Positions 8,202 to 16,107 of a DNA stretch of 38,027 nt are shown one piece after another. A program made the translations under genes and the position numbers. The stretch is from Clostridium yunnanense (lineage in GTDB: Bacteria; Bacillota; Clostridia; Clostridiales; Clostridiaceae): the NCBI RefSeq assembly GCF_016595795.1, contig NZ_JAENHN010000042.1:1-38027 (forward strand). Reading direction: 5' to 3'. Position 1 is the first letter of the stretch; the number at the start of each line of letters is the position of its first letter. Under the pieces are notes generated by a model. That model saw only the letters and a list, made by a program, of their open reading frames with translations, was not told where the DNA came from and made no database searches.

Positions 8202-9290
8202 TTGGAGGAAAAAGGAATTATAAATACCAATCAATTTATTTGGTTGCTTTTTTGCATAATAACATCTTTTACTGTTTTACATACCCCAGGGATATTGATT
8301 ATTCAATCAGGAAGGGATGCTGGGCTTTCCATAATTTTAGCATGGATTTTAGATGTACTTCTGGCAGTAGTATATGCATATATGGGGATTAGATTTCCAG
8401 GTCAGAATATGGCTCAGTACAGTATGACTATCTTGGGAAAAAGATTGGGTAAGGTTGTAGGTTTTATGTTTCCTCTTTTCTTTTTTTTAGTATCGGTTTT
8501 ATTGCAAAGTGGTTTTGCTATTTTACTGCATGTTGCTTTTTTTCCTAAGACATCAGTTGAAACAATACTTTTTTGCGCATCAATTACTGTAGCCTATGCA
8601 GTTCTTAAAGGGGTAGAGGTTATGGGAAGGGTATGTGAATTTTTAGGCCCAATATTTTTAATAAGCTTAATAGCATTATTTGTGCTTGTTACTCCTGACT
8701 TACATTTAGAAAATCTTAAACCACAGCTTGAACATGGATTATATCCCACTATTTCTGGAGCTTTTTTAATTATATCTTTTATAGGCATATGTATTATTAT
8801 GGGAGTTTACATACCTATTTGTGACCATCCCGAAAATGGTTTTTTTTCTAAGTTTTCGGCTGTGAGCATAGGCTCAATTACTATATTTCTAATAATTATA
8901 GCAAGTATAGGAGTTTTTAGTATAACTCAATCAAAGAACATGTTTAGCCCAAGTCTTAGACTGGCTAGATATATTCATATGACAACTTTTTTTCAAAGGC
9001 TAGAAGTGGTTTGGTTAATGATTGCAATTGGTGCATTAATTATATCATCAGCTGAAATGATATGGGCGTCTGCTTTACAAACTGCTCAAGTGATGGGATT
9101 AAAGAGTTATAAGCCTCTTATTTTACCAACCGTATTAGTATCTTTTGTTTTAGCGGCTACTTCTTTTAGAAATAGTGTTGATTTGTTTAATTTTATTAAC
9201 TACAGTTATCCTATAATAGCCATGTTTGTTGAAACTGGCTTAGAAATGGCCTTATTCTTTATTGCACTAATATTTAAGAAAAAAGGTTAG
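8202..9290 (+). CDS. Spore germinant receptor subunit B (GerKB/GerAB permease family)
   Basis: A 362-residue polytopic membrane protein with about ten transmembrane segments, of the GerAB/GerKB endospore germination permease family within the APC superfamily. This subunit is the one known to bind the germinant in Bacillus receptors. The opening IINTNQFIWLLFCIITSFTV and the internal segment VEVMGRVCEFLGP are typical. The start is TTG at 8202 with AGAGGTG 7 nt upstream; no ATG gives a better fit. It is last in the operon, and its last 4 nt overlap the end of an opposite-strand small gene. I see no separate terminator between them. Confidence 0.92.
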   Translation: MEEKGIINTNQFIWLLFCIITSFTVLHTPGILIIQSGRDAGLSIILAWILDVLLAVVYAYMGIRFPGQNMAQYSMTILGKRLGKVVGFMFPLFFFLVSVLLQSGFAILLHVAFFPKTSVETILFCASITVAYAVLKGVEVMGRVCEFLGPIFLISLIALFVLVTPDLHLENLKPQLEHGLYPTISGAFLIISFIGICIIMGVYIPICDHPENGFFSKFSAVSIGSITIFLIIIASIGVFSITQSKNMFSPSLRLARYIHMTTFFQRLEVVWLMIAIGALIISSAEMIWASALQTAQVMGLKSYKPLILPTVLVSFVLAATSFRNSVDLFNFINYSYPIIAMFVETGLEMALFFIALIFKKKG

Positions 9291-9451
9291 CACTGATTAG
9301 GAGGGTCATCTTTATTTATGGTATTACGGACTTTATTTTTATATTTATGAAAAAGATGCTTTTGAAATAGAAAAGCAGTTGTGCAACCCAGTAAAATTAT
9401 TGTTATACCAATAAGTAATGATAGTAGATTACGAAAACCTAGTTTATTCAT
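9287..9451 (-). CDS. 54-residue single-pass membrane or lipoprotein peptide
   Basis: A short gene: 54 codons and a TAA stop, with a perfect AGGAGG 6 nt before its ATG (CAGGAGGAAACATATG on the minus strand). One hydrophobic segment spans about residues 9-28 and includes LLGC, which could be a lipobox but sits rather late (Cys23). The remainder is strongly basic and ends PPNQC. It lies downstream of the GMC oxidoreductase on the same strand, separated by a hairpin at 9533-9553. It overlaps the 3' end of the germinant receptor B gene by 4 nt. Function unknown; the strong RBS and intact frame make it likely real. Confidence 0.65.
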   Translation of the reverse strand: MNKLGFRNLLSLLIGITIILLGCTTAFLFQKHLFHKYKNKVRNTINKDDPPNQC

Positions 9452-9532
9452 ATGTTTCCTCCTGTAATAATTAATATATTATTATAATTTCCGTTATATA
9501 TTATTTTTATTAATGGAAATAGGCAGGCTTCG

Positions 9533-9553
9533 AAATTTTATTGTTTAGCCTGC
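9533..9553 (-). terminator. Hairpin downstream of the GMC oxidoreductase gene
   Basis: Seven-bp GC-rich stem GCAGGCT/AGCCTGC in otherwise AT-rich DNA, between the GMC gene stop (9616) and the small minus-strand gene. The T-run after it is weak, so it may be an attenuating hairpin. A second inverted repeat, TTGGTCAAATATGACCAA, lies at 9599-9616, next to the GMC stop codon. Confidence 0.45.
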
Positions 9554-9615
9554 TTACTTCATATAAATTATTTATTATCTTAATTAAAAAGGAGAGTTGG
9601 TCAAATATGACCAAA

Positions 9616-11319
9616 CTAGTCAAAATATTTTTTTGCTAATTTATCAGCAGTACGAGTAGCTAATGCTTGAGTAGTAAGTGTAGGGTTCGGCCCACCTATT
9701 CCGTTATATAGTACGCTATTGTCAGCAATATACAATCTTTTAACTTGGTGAGTTTCACAATTTGTGTCAGTAACATATCCCATACGCATTGTGCATTCTA
9801 AGTGAATAAATATACCTGGGGGCATGTTATTTCTTATAACCTTTTTAGCGCCAGCTTTCCTAAGAATATCTATACCGATAGCAGTTAGTTTTTCTCTCTT
9901 TTCAGCATCTTTTTTGCTTGGTTCATATCTAATTACAGGTATGAACCCGTGTTCATCTTTTAAAACCGGGTCAAGAGTGACTCCGTTTCGTTGATGACAA
10001 TCGTCATCAATTATTACTAACATACTTAAGGTTCTGGAATACTCTGACATGAGCTCTTTAAGTTCTGGTCCTACTACATTACCATGAGTATACTGAGGAC
10101 TTTTTGAGAGATTATTGTTTAGGAAGCTGTAACCATCTTCACTAGTTCCATATACTAAGGAACCATGTAACCCAGGAGTAAGTCCAAAGGTAATGAGAAT
10201 ACCGAGGCCAGGATAGTCAAACCTTGCTCCAGAGGTTTGGCCAACGAATGGTAGAGATCCTGGTGTTCCTAATATGTTCATTAAAGTTTTTTCATCAAAA
10301 ATGCCTGAAACACAGTCAAACCAATGGTTTGATAAACCTCTTCCAACCCATGGGTTATAGGGAAGTTCCGAGTTCATCCATAGTCTTGGTGTTTCAATAG
10401 CACCTGCGGACATAACAACAACCTTTGCCCTAAGTTCACCTATTTCACCTGTCCAGGTATCTCTAAATAAAACTCCTACAGCTCTAAGCTCTTGTTTTTT
10501 ATCTCTTTCTGTTAAAATTTTTGTTACAAAGGTATTAGGTCTAATTTCTACATTGCCAGTTTTAAGTGCAAGAGGGATATAACTTACTAAGGTTGAGCGT
10601 TTGGCGATTTTGTCTACAGTAGGACCAGTATTACATCCATTGGCACAATGGCATTTAAGTGTGCATCCTAAGTGAGATTTATCAAAATCAAAATTGGGGT
10701 CATTTATGTTTGGATCTGGGTGTAAAATTGAAAGAGGTTGAGGACGATAACCTGGGCTAGTAATGTTATTAGACTTTAATAACTGCCATCCAGCTTTTTG
10801 TGCTCCGTAGTAAAAAAGTTCTTCTTTTGGTGTAACTGGTGCAGGCAAAACTGGTAGAGTAGCTTCAACTTTTTCATAGTAAGGAAGCATTTCTTTATAT
10901 GAAATAGGCCAAATATCATCAATTGATGCTGGGTATGCTCTAGGAGAGTTTGCGAAGTAATGTACTGTAGTCCCGCCTACCCCTGAATTTTGCCATGCGT
11001 AACCTCTTTGAGGAATACTCCTGGCCCATGGAGTTTTACTTCTATCTGCTGGCCCCCATCTAAGTTTGCCAGTTATACTATCATTCATATCATTTTCAAG
11101 ATCAGTGAAACATTTATCATAAATTTCTTTACTCAAGTCATTATAATTTGAGCTGCTTTCGCCACCAGCATCTGTATTTGGATTAGGCCATTTTTTATTT
11201 CCGTACCATGGTCCTGCTTCAAGTAAAAGAACTTTAATTCCCTTACTACCAAGTTCCTTTGCTACAACAGCACCGCCTCCGCCTGCACCAATAATTATTA
11301 CATCAGCGTCAAAAGGCAT
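9616..11319 (-). CDS. GMC-family FAD-dependent oxidoreductase (gluconate 2-dehydrogenase alpha-like)
   Basis: A 567-residue flavoprotein. The N-terminal dinucleotide fold VIIIGAGGGGAVVAKELG (residues 7-24) with LLLEAG binds FAD. The GMC C-terminal active-site region is present, with His506 in FIHLECTMRMG and Asn545 in GGPNPTLT. Such enzymes oxidise alcohols or sugars. A cysteine cluster CxxxCxCxxxC (Cys219, 223, 225, 229) lies near where FAD-dependent glucose dehydrogenase of Burkholderia carries a 3Fe-4S cluster. That suggests electron export to a redox partner and not to oxygen; this is inference. There is no signal peptide. It follows the small-subunit gene by 12 nt, with GAGGTGAA before the ATG. 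No cytochrome gene is nearby. Confidence 0.85.
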   Translation of the reverse strand: MPFDADVIIIGAGGGGAVVAKELGSKGIKVLLLEAGPWYGNKKWPNPNTDAGGESSSNYNDLSKEIYDKCFTDLENDMNDSITGKLRWGPADRSKTPWARSIPQRGYAWQNSGVGGTTVHYFANSPRAYPASIDDIWPISYKEMLPYYEKVEATLPVLPAPVTPKEELFYYGAQKAGWQLLKSNNITSPGYRPQPLSILHPDPNINDPNFDFDKSHLGCTLKCHCANGCNTGPTVDKIAKRSTLVSYIPLALKTGNVEIRPNTFVTKILTERDKKQELRAVGVLFRDTWTGEIGELRAKVVVMSAGAIETPRLWMNSELPYNPWVGRGLSNHWFDCVSGIFDEKTLMNILGTPGSLPFVGQTSGARFDYPGLGILITFGLTPGLHGSLVYGTSEDGYSFLNNNLSKSPQYTHGNVVGPELKELMSEYSRTLSMLVIIDDDCHQRNGVTLDPVLKDEHGFIPVIRYEPSKKDAEKREKLTAIGIDILRKAGAKKVIRNNMPPGIFIHLECTMRMGYVTDTNCETHQVKRLYIADNSVLYNGIGGPNPTLTTQALATRTADKLAKKYFD

Positions 11320-11331
11320 ATTTGTTCACCT

Positions 11332-11952
11332 CTAATCTGTAAATTTTTTAACTAAATATCCACGCATAACATGATAACCTTTAGAAGGGCCAGGATATTT
11401 GATTTGTTCCCAAGATAATGGATAATATTCTAACTTTCTATTATCTGGTGCTTTTAATGCCGTGGTTCCATATCCCGACCATTCAGAATAATAACCTACA
11501 ATAGTAAGTCGATTTAATGTACTGGTAACTGACAGTATAAAGCCGGGATTATTCGTATATGGATAAGGTAGACTTGATAGATCAACTTTAAGTTCTTCCA
11601 AGAGAGTGATTGCAAGGAATCGGTCTACCGGCGAAAGTGCTGCAAAAACACCTGTTATAGGTATTTGATTTAGATTTATAGGTTCAGTATTGCCTCCAAT
11701 TAAAATTAATTGTTTTGCGGCTTTATTAAGCATAATAGCAGTGGGCTCTGCTAAAGGAATTATATGTGTACCTGTATCATCAGTAAGAGAAAGGTAATTA
11801 TTTAATGATTTGATTAAATATTGATCTGTTTTTAAGTCTAAGCCGCCCCAAAACTGAATTTCTCCAAGTTTTAAAGCAAGTGGGGGAGTACGAGGAATAA
11901 ATGCATCCACAAAAGCTTTAAAGGTTTCTGAAGTATGTGGATATTCTGCCAT
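11332..11952 (-). CDS. Small subunit of GMC oxidoreductase (gluconate 2-dehydrogenase subunit 3-like)
   Basis: A 206-residue protein encoded directly upstream of the GMC flavoprotein on the same strand, forming a two-gene operon. The pattern of a start such as TFKAFVDAFIPRT, followed by a segment like FAALSPVDRFLAITLLEEL, resembles the gamma or subunit-3 partners of membrane-bound gluconate and glucose dehydrogenases. Those partners assist folding or export of the flavoprotein. Unlike many of those it has no Tat signal peptide or cysteines, so the complex is probably cytoplasmic. The start is supported by GGAGG 10 nt upstream. The family assignment is by resemblance and context. Confidence 0.6.
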   Translation of the reverse strand: MAEYPHTSETFKAFVDAFIPRTPPLALKLGEIQFWGGLDLKTDQYLIKSLNNYLSLTDDTGTHIIPLAEPTAIMLNKAAKQLILIGGNTEPINLNQIPITGVFAALSPVDRFLAITLLEELKVDLSSLPYPYTNNPGFILSVTSTLNRLTIVGYYSEWSGYGTTALKAPDNRKLEYYPLSWEQIKYPGPSKGYHVMRGYLVKKFTD

Positions 11953-12096
11953 AGATGATTATACCTCCATAAAATTGTTTTATTAACTATAACTAAACTA
12001 TTATATGTGGTTACAATATATTTAGTGAAAACTTTTTATTAAGTTTAAAGCTTTAAGATATGTTAATTTTAAAGATCTAACTAAAAATTTATTAAA

Positions 12097-12140
12097 ACAA
12101 AATAAAAATGCTATATTATAATATAACATTTTTATTTTGT
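12097..12140. terminator. 44-bp near-perfect inverted repeat, terminator of the YsnF-like gene
   Basis: Positions 12097-12140 form a 22-bp arm palindrome with a single mismatch (ACAAAATAAAAATG on the left, CATTTTTATTTTGT on the right). It lies 29 nt downstream of the 232-residue YsnF-like gene and can work on both strands. The rest of the gap 11953-12168 shows nothing else. Confidence 0.75.
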
Positions 12141-12168
12141 AAGATTCAGTAATTTATTATTTTAGTAT

Positions 12169-12867
12169 TTAAGAACGTTTAGAATGTGATTTATCTGTAA
12201 CTTTTGGTGAACCAGTTATCTTTACTTTAGGTTTTTCTTTTCTCAAAGTTTCTTCAAAATGTTTAATTTCTTTTATATTCTCTCTATGGATTGATACATC
12301 TTCAAGTGCAACCCTATGCTTAGTGAAATCAACTCTTTCCTCATTTAAAGGGATCCTGATGATTTCTGCTGAAGTATCTTGTGGCTTTCCTGTAGAAGAG
12401 TTAAAGGTTTGTTTCTCTATCACGAGCTCTTCACGTTGAATAGGAACAGTAAAAGTCTTTTCAACAGTTACAGTTTCTCTATGAGTCTTCACATCACCTG
12501 TCTTCATCCAAGTCTTAGCAATATTAAGCTGTTCTTCTTTAAGTTGTAAAGTTTCAGTATCTATATCTTTATAGGTGGTGTTTTTTGACAGTGTTATCCC
12601 GTCATTTTGTGAGGCTTTTCCTTGAGTTGAAATAAATTCAATAAAGTCTCCTGTGAGACCACCCAGAATAACTCCAAGCAATAGCCCTGTAATAAGCTCG
12701 TTTAGTGGAATAAATGCAAAGGTAGAGTTTAAAGCTGATATTATTAAAAGTCCTGATCTATCCAAAAAACCAAGTATTATTCCACATAAACCACCAACTA
12801 TCATACCTACAGTGATTCCATTAGATACTTGTATATTTTGATGGTCAGTTGAAGTTTTCTTTTCCAT
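12169..12867 (-). CDS. Membrane-anchored YsnF/AvaK (DUF2382) domain protein
   Basis: A 232-residue protein in two parts. Residues about 17-85 contain two glycine-rich hydrophobic segments (VGMIVGGLCGIILGF and ITGLLLGVILGGLTG) that look like a membrane or glycine-zipper module. Residues about 105-215 are the charged DUF2382/YsnF domain, with LQLKEEQLNIAKTWMKTGDV, VPIQREELVIEK and IPLNEERVDFTKHRV repeats. These proteins are linked to general stress in Firmicutes and cyanobacteria, and their biochemical role is unknown. The start has GGAGGGAAAGGC upstream. A paralogue lies 147 nt upstream on the same strand, separated by a terminator, so the two are probably separate transcripts. Confidence 0.82.
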   Translation of the reverse strand: MEKKTSTDHQNIQVSNGITVGMIVGGLCGIILGFLDRSGLLIISALNSTFAFIPLNELITGLLLGVILGGLTGDFIEFISTQGKASQNDGITLSKNTTYKDIDTETLQLKEEQLNIAKTWMKTGDVKTHRETVTVEKTFTVPIQREELVIEKQTFNSSTGKPQDTSAEIIRIPLNEERVDFTKHRVALEDVSIHRENIKEIKHFEETLRKEKPKVKITGSPKVTDKSHSKRS

Positions 12868-12972
12868 GCCTTTCCCTCCAGTCCATTTATAAAAATCTAT
12901 TATGGATGCTCATCTTATGTATTTATAATTCTAAAGATATATAACTTAATAATTTAGGTAAGATTTCTATAA

Positions 12973-13008
12973 AAGCACCCTCAATTATAAATATAAATGA
13001 AGGTGCTT
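12973..13008 (-). terminator. Terminator of the soluble YsnF-like gene
   Basis: The stem AAGCACC/GGTGCTT, extended by TTCA/TGAG pairing, has an AT-rich loop and is followed on the minus strand by TTTAT. It begins 7 nt after the stop codon of the 160-residue YsnF protein. Confidence 0.75.
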
Positions 13009-13014
13009 CATGAA

Positions 13015-13497
13015 TTATTGTTGTTGATTGTTTTGATTATCTACTATAACAGGATTTCCTACTTTATTTATAGTAGGTTCTTCATGTTTAAGAGTTTGGT
13101 CTATATGCTGAGTTTGTTGTACTTCACGTTTATGCGCAGTGACTTCTCCTGTTACTACTGTGTTTTTAGTTACATCTACTCTTTCTTCACTTACAGGTAT
13201 TCTAATTGAATCTTGCTCCTTTATAGGAGTATTGCATGTTTGATTGTTTAAAGATTTTCTCTCAATTACGACTTCATCATGTGACACTGGTACATCCATG
13301 CATTTATGCTCTTCAACAATCTCTTTACCAAGTTCAACCTCGCCTTTTTGTACTTTGTTTTTTGATACATTGAGTTCTTCTTTACGAAGTTCAACTCTTG
13401 CATCATTTTTTCCTTGTTTTGCATTGCCAGCAGCACTGCTTGTGGCTTTGTTTGAGGTATTATCGTCATCTCCAAATAATCCGCTAAATATTCCCAT
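13015..13497 (-). CDS. Soluble YsnF/AvaK (DUF2382) domain protein
   Basis: A 160-residue highly charged protein: a short N-terminus MGIFSGLFGDDD followed by the DUF2382 domain at about residues 30-145. That domain has the characteristic LRKEELNVSKNKVQKGEV, VPVSHDEVVIERK and IPVSEERVDVTKNTV motifs. It ends in a Gln/Asn-rich tail. There is no membrane segment, unlike its neighbour. The frame is open to an ATG at 13512, but that ATG is part of ATGGAGGTG. The GGAGGTG serves as RBS for the ATG at 13497 with 6-nt spacing, so the shorter start is preferred. Likely a general-stress protein; the mechanism is unknown. Confidence 0.85.
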   Translation of the reverse strand: MGIFSGLFGDDDNTSNKATSSAAGNAKQGKNDARVELRKEELNVSKNKVQKGEVELGKEIVEEHKCMDVPVSHDEVVIERKSLNNQTCNTPIKEQDSIRIPVSEERVDVTKNTVVTGEVTAHKREVQQTQHIDQTLKHEEPTINKVGNPVIVDNQNNQQQ

Positions 13498-13621
13498 GAT
13501 AGACACCTCCATAAAATTTTTATATTTGATACGTTAATATATTTTCCTCATAGCATATTTAATATCCTGTTCGAATGTTGGAAAATGAGAAAGAAATAGT
13601 CTAAAAAATTGATGGTTGAAG

Positions 13622-13650
13622 TTTACATATAAATGAAATGCTTGTATAAT
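13622..13650 (+). promoter_or_regulatory. Sigma-A promoter of the MFS-tetR operon
   Basis: TTTACA at 13622-13627 and TATAAT at 13645-13650, separated by exactly 17 bp. The predicted start of transcription, near 13657, falls inside the first operator copy, as expected for repression by the TetR protein encoded in the operon. Confidence 0.8.
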
Positions 13651-13652
13651 TA

Positions 13653-13685
13653 TTTACTGTGAGTAAATGGTTTACTACGAGTAAA
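13653..13685. promoter_or_regulatory. Tandem TetR-type operators
   Basis: Two copies of TTTACT-N3-AGTAAA, at 13653-13667 and 13671-13685, lie 18 bp apart centre to centre, just downstream of a consensus promoter. The half sites are identical in both copies; only the three central bases differ (GTG and ACG). The position and dyad symmetry suggest binding by the TetR-family protein encoded at 14914-15558 (inference). Confidence 0.75.
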
Positions 13686-13718
13686 ATATTATTTTTCTAT
13701 AATTTTGGAGGTGCAATA

Positions 13719-14921
13719 TTGAAAAAACAATATATTCATACTAAGTTTCCTTTGTTTATACTTATGTTAAACCTATTTATAGCTTTATTGGGACAAGGCA
13801 TGGTGATTCCTATTTTACCGGATTATCTTAAACAATTTAATGCAGCTGGCTCTGCGGCAGGGTATTTGGTTGCTGCATTTGGAGCAGCGCAGTTTCTATT
13901 TTCTCCAATTGGTGGGAGGCTTTCAGATAAATATGGAAGAAAAAAACTTATATTAGCAGGTTTGTTTCTTACTGTGATTTCAGATTTTATATTCGCAATT
14001 TCACATGTATTATTTGAGTTATATATTGCACGTTTTATTGGTGGAATAGGTCTAGGAATCATGGTTCCATCCGTTCTAGCTTATGTGGCAGATGTAACTA
14101 CAAAAGAAACTAGAGCAAAAGGAATGGGATATTTGAGTGCGTCTATGAATCTAGGAATGGTGATTGGACCAGGTATAGGTGGTGTTATAGCACAATTTGG
14201 AATAAGAATCCCTTATTTTTTTGCAGCGGGATTAGGACTTGTAGCAACCCTATTAACAATTGTGCTGCCAGAAACACTTTCTGTAGAAAAAAGAAATACT
14301 TTGAAATTAAAAGAAAAACAGGAGTCAATTGTAAAACAGTTTAAACAATCTGTACATACTCCATATTTTAAGTATCTATTATTAATATTTGTTATGACTT
14401 TTGGGTTGGTAAATTATGAAACTGTATATTCATTATATGTGCAACAGAGATACGGCTTTTCAGCTGATAAAATATCTATTTTGATAACTTTAGGGGCTAT
14501 TATTGGAATTATTACTCAAGTAGTACTAATAGATAAAGCGATTAAGATTTTTGGAGAATATACACTTATAAGGTTTTCACTAGTTATATCAGCTGCAGCA
14601 TTATTGTTAATGCTTATAAAGGTCAATTTTATATATTTATTAGGAGTTTCTTCAATATTTTTTGCATTTAACTCCTTCTTGAGACCAACGGTAAATACTT
14701 TGCTTGCAAATGAAGCAGGTGATCAGCAAGGATTTGTTTCAGGACTTAATACTACCTATACAAGTATAGGAAATGTTATTGGGCCGATACTGGCTGGAAA
14801 CTTATTTGACAGTCATATAAATTTACCATATACTGTGGGTAGTTTCATACTTATTGGAGCAATGTTTTTGACTAAAAGTAATAAGGAAATTAGTAAAAAT
14901 GAGGTAGTTAAAAATGAGTGA
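13719..14921 (+). CDS. MFS drug-type efflux transporter (DHA1-like)
   Basis: A 400-residue, roughly 12-segment major facilitator. Motif A is clear in GGRLSDKYGRKKLI after the second helix, and motif C-like glycine/proline sequence (GMVIGPGIGG) occurs in helix 5, which points to a drug/proton antiporter. The start is taken as TTG at 13719 with GGAGGTG 5 nt upstream. The alternative GTG at 13659 lies inside the operator at the probable transcription start and has no RBS. The gene overlaps the downstream tetR by 8 nt. Expression is probably derepressed when the regulator binds a drug-like ligand. The substrate is unknown. Confidence 0.88.
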   Translation: MKKQYIHTKFPLFILMLNLFIALLGQGMVIPILPDYLKQFNAAGSAAGYLVAAFGAAQFLFSPIGGRLSDKYGRKKLILAGLFLTVISDFIFAISHVLFELYIARFIGGIGLGIMVPSVLAYVADVTTKETRAKGMGYLSASMNLGMVIGPGIGGVIAQFGIRIPYFFAAGLGLVATLLTIVLPETLSVEKRNTLKLKEKQESIVKQFKQSVHTPYFKYLLLIFVMTFGLVNYETVYSLYVQQRYGFSADKISILITLGAIIGIITQVVLIDKAIKIFGEYTLIRFSLVISAAALLLMLIKVNFIYLLGVSSIFFAFNSFLRPTVNTLLANEAGDQQGFVSGLNTTYTSIGNVIGPILAGNLFDSHINLPYTVGSFILIGAMFLTKSNKEISKNEVVKNE

Positions 14922-15558
14922 GTCCTGGCATAAAATCTTAAGAAATAAGAATCGTTTGGAGATAATAACAGCTGGTAGAGAGCTTTTTCTTAAAAATAAT
15001 TTCATAAATGTAAATATTAAAGATGTTTGTATGAAAGCAGGAGTGAGTAGAGTTACCTTTTACAAACATTTTAAATCAATAGATGATCTAATATTTGAAG
15101 TGCAAATAGATATTTTACAATGTATGACTGACACAATATCTGAAGCTAGTACAGTTGGAACTAGTGGATTAGAAAAGCTTAAGAATATGCTTTATTCATG
15201 GGTAAACTTTGCGAGAGAAAATAAGGATCAAATGAAGTTTATAACCTTGTTTGATATATATTATGAAGCCTATGATTCAAATGAAGAATTAAAAATTAAA
15301 TATGAAAACTTTACTAAATTAGAATCTAATAATTTTTTAGATAATATTATACGTAGTGGTATTGAAGATAGGTCTTTTAAAAAAGATATTAATGTCATGA
15401 AGACAGGATTTTATATATTTCAAACAATGATGGGAGTATTGCAGAGAGTGAGCTATACCAAAATACCTGTTGATTGCGAAGGTATAACTTCAGATGATAT
15501 AGTACTATCAATCATAGATATGATTATAAATTCTGTGAAAACTGAGAAAAATACTTAG
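14914..15558 (+). CDS. TetR/AcrR-family transcriptional repressor
   Basis: A 214-residue regulator. The N-terminal helix-turn-helix spans about residues 15-62, with GRELFLKNNFINVNIKDVCMKAGVS-like sequence interrupted at the normal turn and VTFYKHFKSIDDLIFE as the recognition and following helix. The C-terminal part is a helical ligand-binding and dimerisation domain. It overlaps the MFS transporter gene by 8 nt and so is co-transcribed with it. Two matching dyads in the operon promoter make autoregulation likely. No terminator is obvious after it. The ligand is unknown. Confidence 0.88.
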   Translation: MSESWHKILRNKNRLEIITAGRELFLKNNFINVNIKDVCMKAGVSRVTFYKHFKSIDDLIFEVQIDILQCMTDTISEASTVGTSGLEKLKNMLYSWVNFARENKDQMKFITLFDIYYEAYDSNEELKIKYENFTKLESNNFLDNIIRSGIEDRSFKKDINVMKTGFYIFQTMMGVLQRVSYTKIPVDCEGITSDDIVLSIIDMIINSVKTEKNT

Positions 15559-15733
15559 GATTCTATAACTTTCGTGTAATAAATATAGGAATATATATTT
15601 ACCTTTTTTTATATATTATTACATTATTATGGTATATAATTATTGAATAAGAAATATAACTGCTATATATTATGTATAAACACATTTATATTGTATAATT
15701 TCTGATGATTAGATTATAAATGTTAAATGTACA

Positions 15734-15812
15734 GATATATTATTTTTAAAACTCTCACAGTTTTCGGTGAGAGAATTTAAAAATAATAAATTTTATTACG
15801 AAGTGATATATC
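15734..15812 (-). repeat. Family-A palindromic repeat, copy A3 (one end lost)
   Basis: This matches copy A2 in reverse orientation over its middle and right part (CTCTCAC...GTGAGAGAATTTAAAAATAATAA and ATTACGAAGTGATATATC). It lacks a recognisable first terminal arm. It is the only gene-sized landmark in the gap 15559-15842, which otherwise is AT-rich DNA preceding the PspC gene. Confidence 0.7.
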
Positions 15813-15842
15813 CGTAACCATAATTAAAACGAGGAGGACTAT

Positions 15843-16028
15843 ATGAATAAAAAGTTATACAAGTCAAATTCTAATCGAATGCTTGCAGGTGTTTGTGGTG
15901 GAATAGCTGAATTTTTTGATATCGATGCAACAATTATACGTGTACTATGGGTATTATTTGGATTAGCAGCTGGAAGTGGTATTTTAGCATACATACTTTG
16001 TGCATTTATAATTCCAAGTGAATATTAA
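15843..16028 (+). CDS. PspC-domain small membrane protein
   Basis: A 61-residue protein that consists of a PspC domain: KLYKSNSNRMLAGVCGGIAEFF (broken here only by the domain's usual pattern) then a hydrophobic segment at about 34-57 ending in IIPSEY. PspC proteins act in envelope stress, and short stand-alone versions are common in Firmicutes. The start is supported by GAGGAGG 6 nt upstream of ATG. It is followed at once by a terminator, so it is probably a single-gene transcript. Confidence 0.88.
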   Translation: MNKKLYKSNSNRMLAGVCGGIAEFFDIDATIIRVLWVLFGLAAGSGILAYILCAFIIPSEY

Positions 16029-16036
16029 TTAACAAA

Positions 16037-16073
16037 AAGTCTTTTGAGCTATATGGGTCTCAAAAGGCTTTTC
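16037..16073 (+). terminator. Terminator of the PspC gene
   Basis: The 12-bp stem AAGTCTTTTGAG/CTCAAAAGGCTT with a 10-nt loop is followed by TTTT, 9 nt after the stop codon. Confidence 0.8.
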
Positions 16074-16107
16074 GATTTGAGAGTATATAAGTTAAGGAGA
16101 AAAACTA

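Noticed and set aside
8150-8392. 80-codon frame overlapping the ger D and B genes
   Set aside because: Wrong frame relative to two well-supported ger genes; its translation has no recognisable features.
13244-13537. Plus-strand frame of 97 codons
   Set aside because: Antisense to the YsnF-like gene, without an RBS, and its Ser/Thr-rich composition mirrors the charged codons of the opposite strand.
13659-13718. Upstream GTG start for the MFS transporter, adding 20 residues
   Set aside because: The GTG lies in the operator at the predicted transcription start and has no ribosome binding site, whereas TTG at 13719 follows GGAGGTG at the right spacing.
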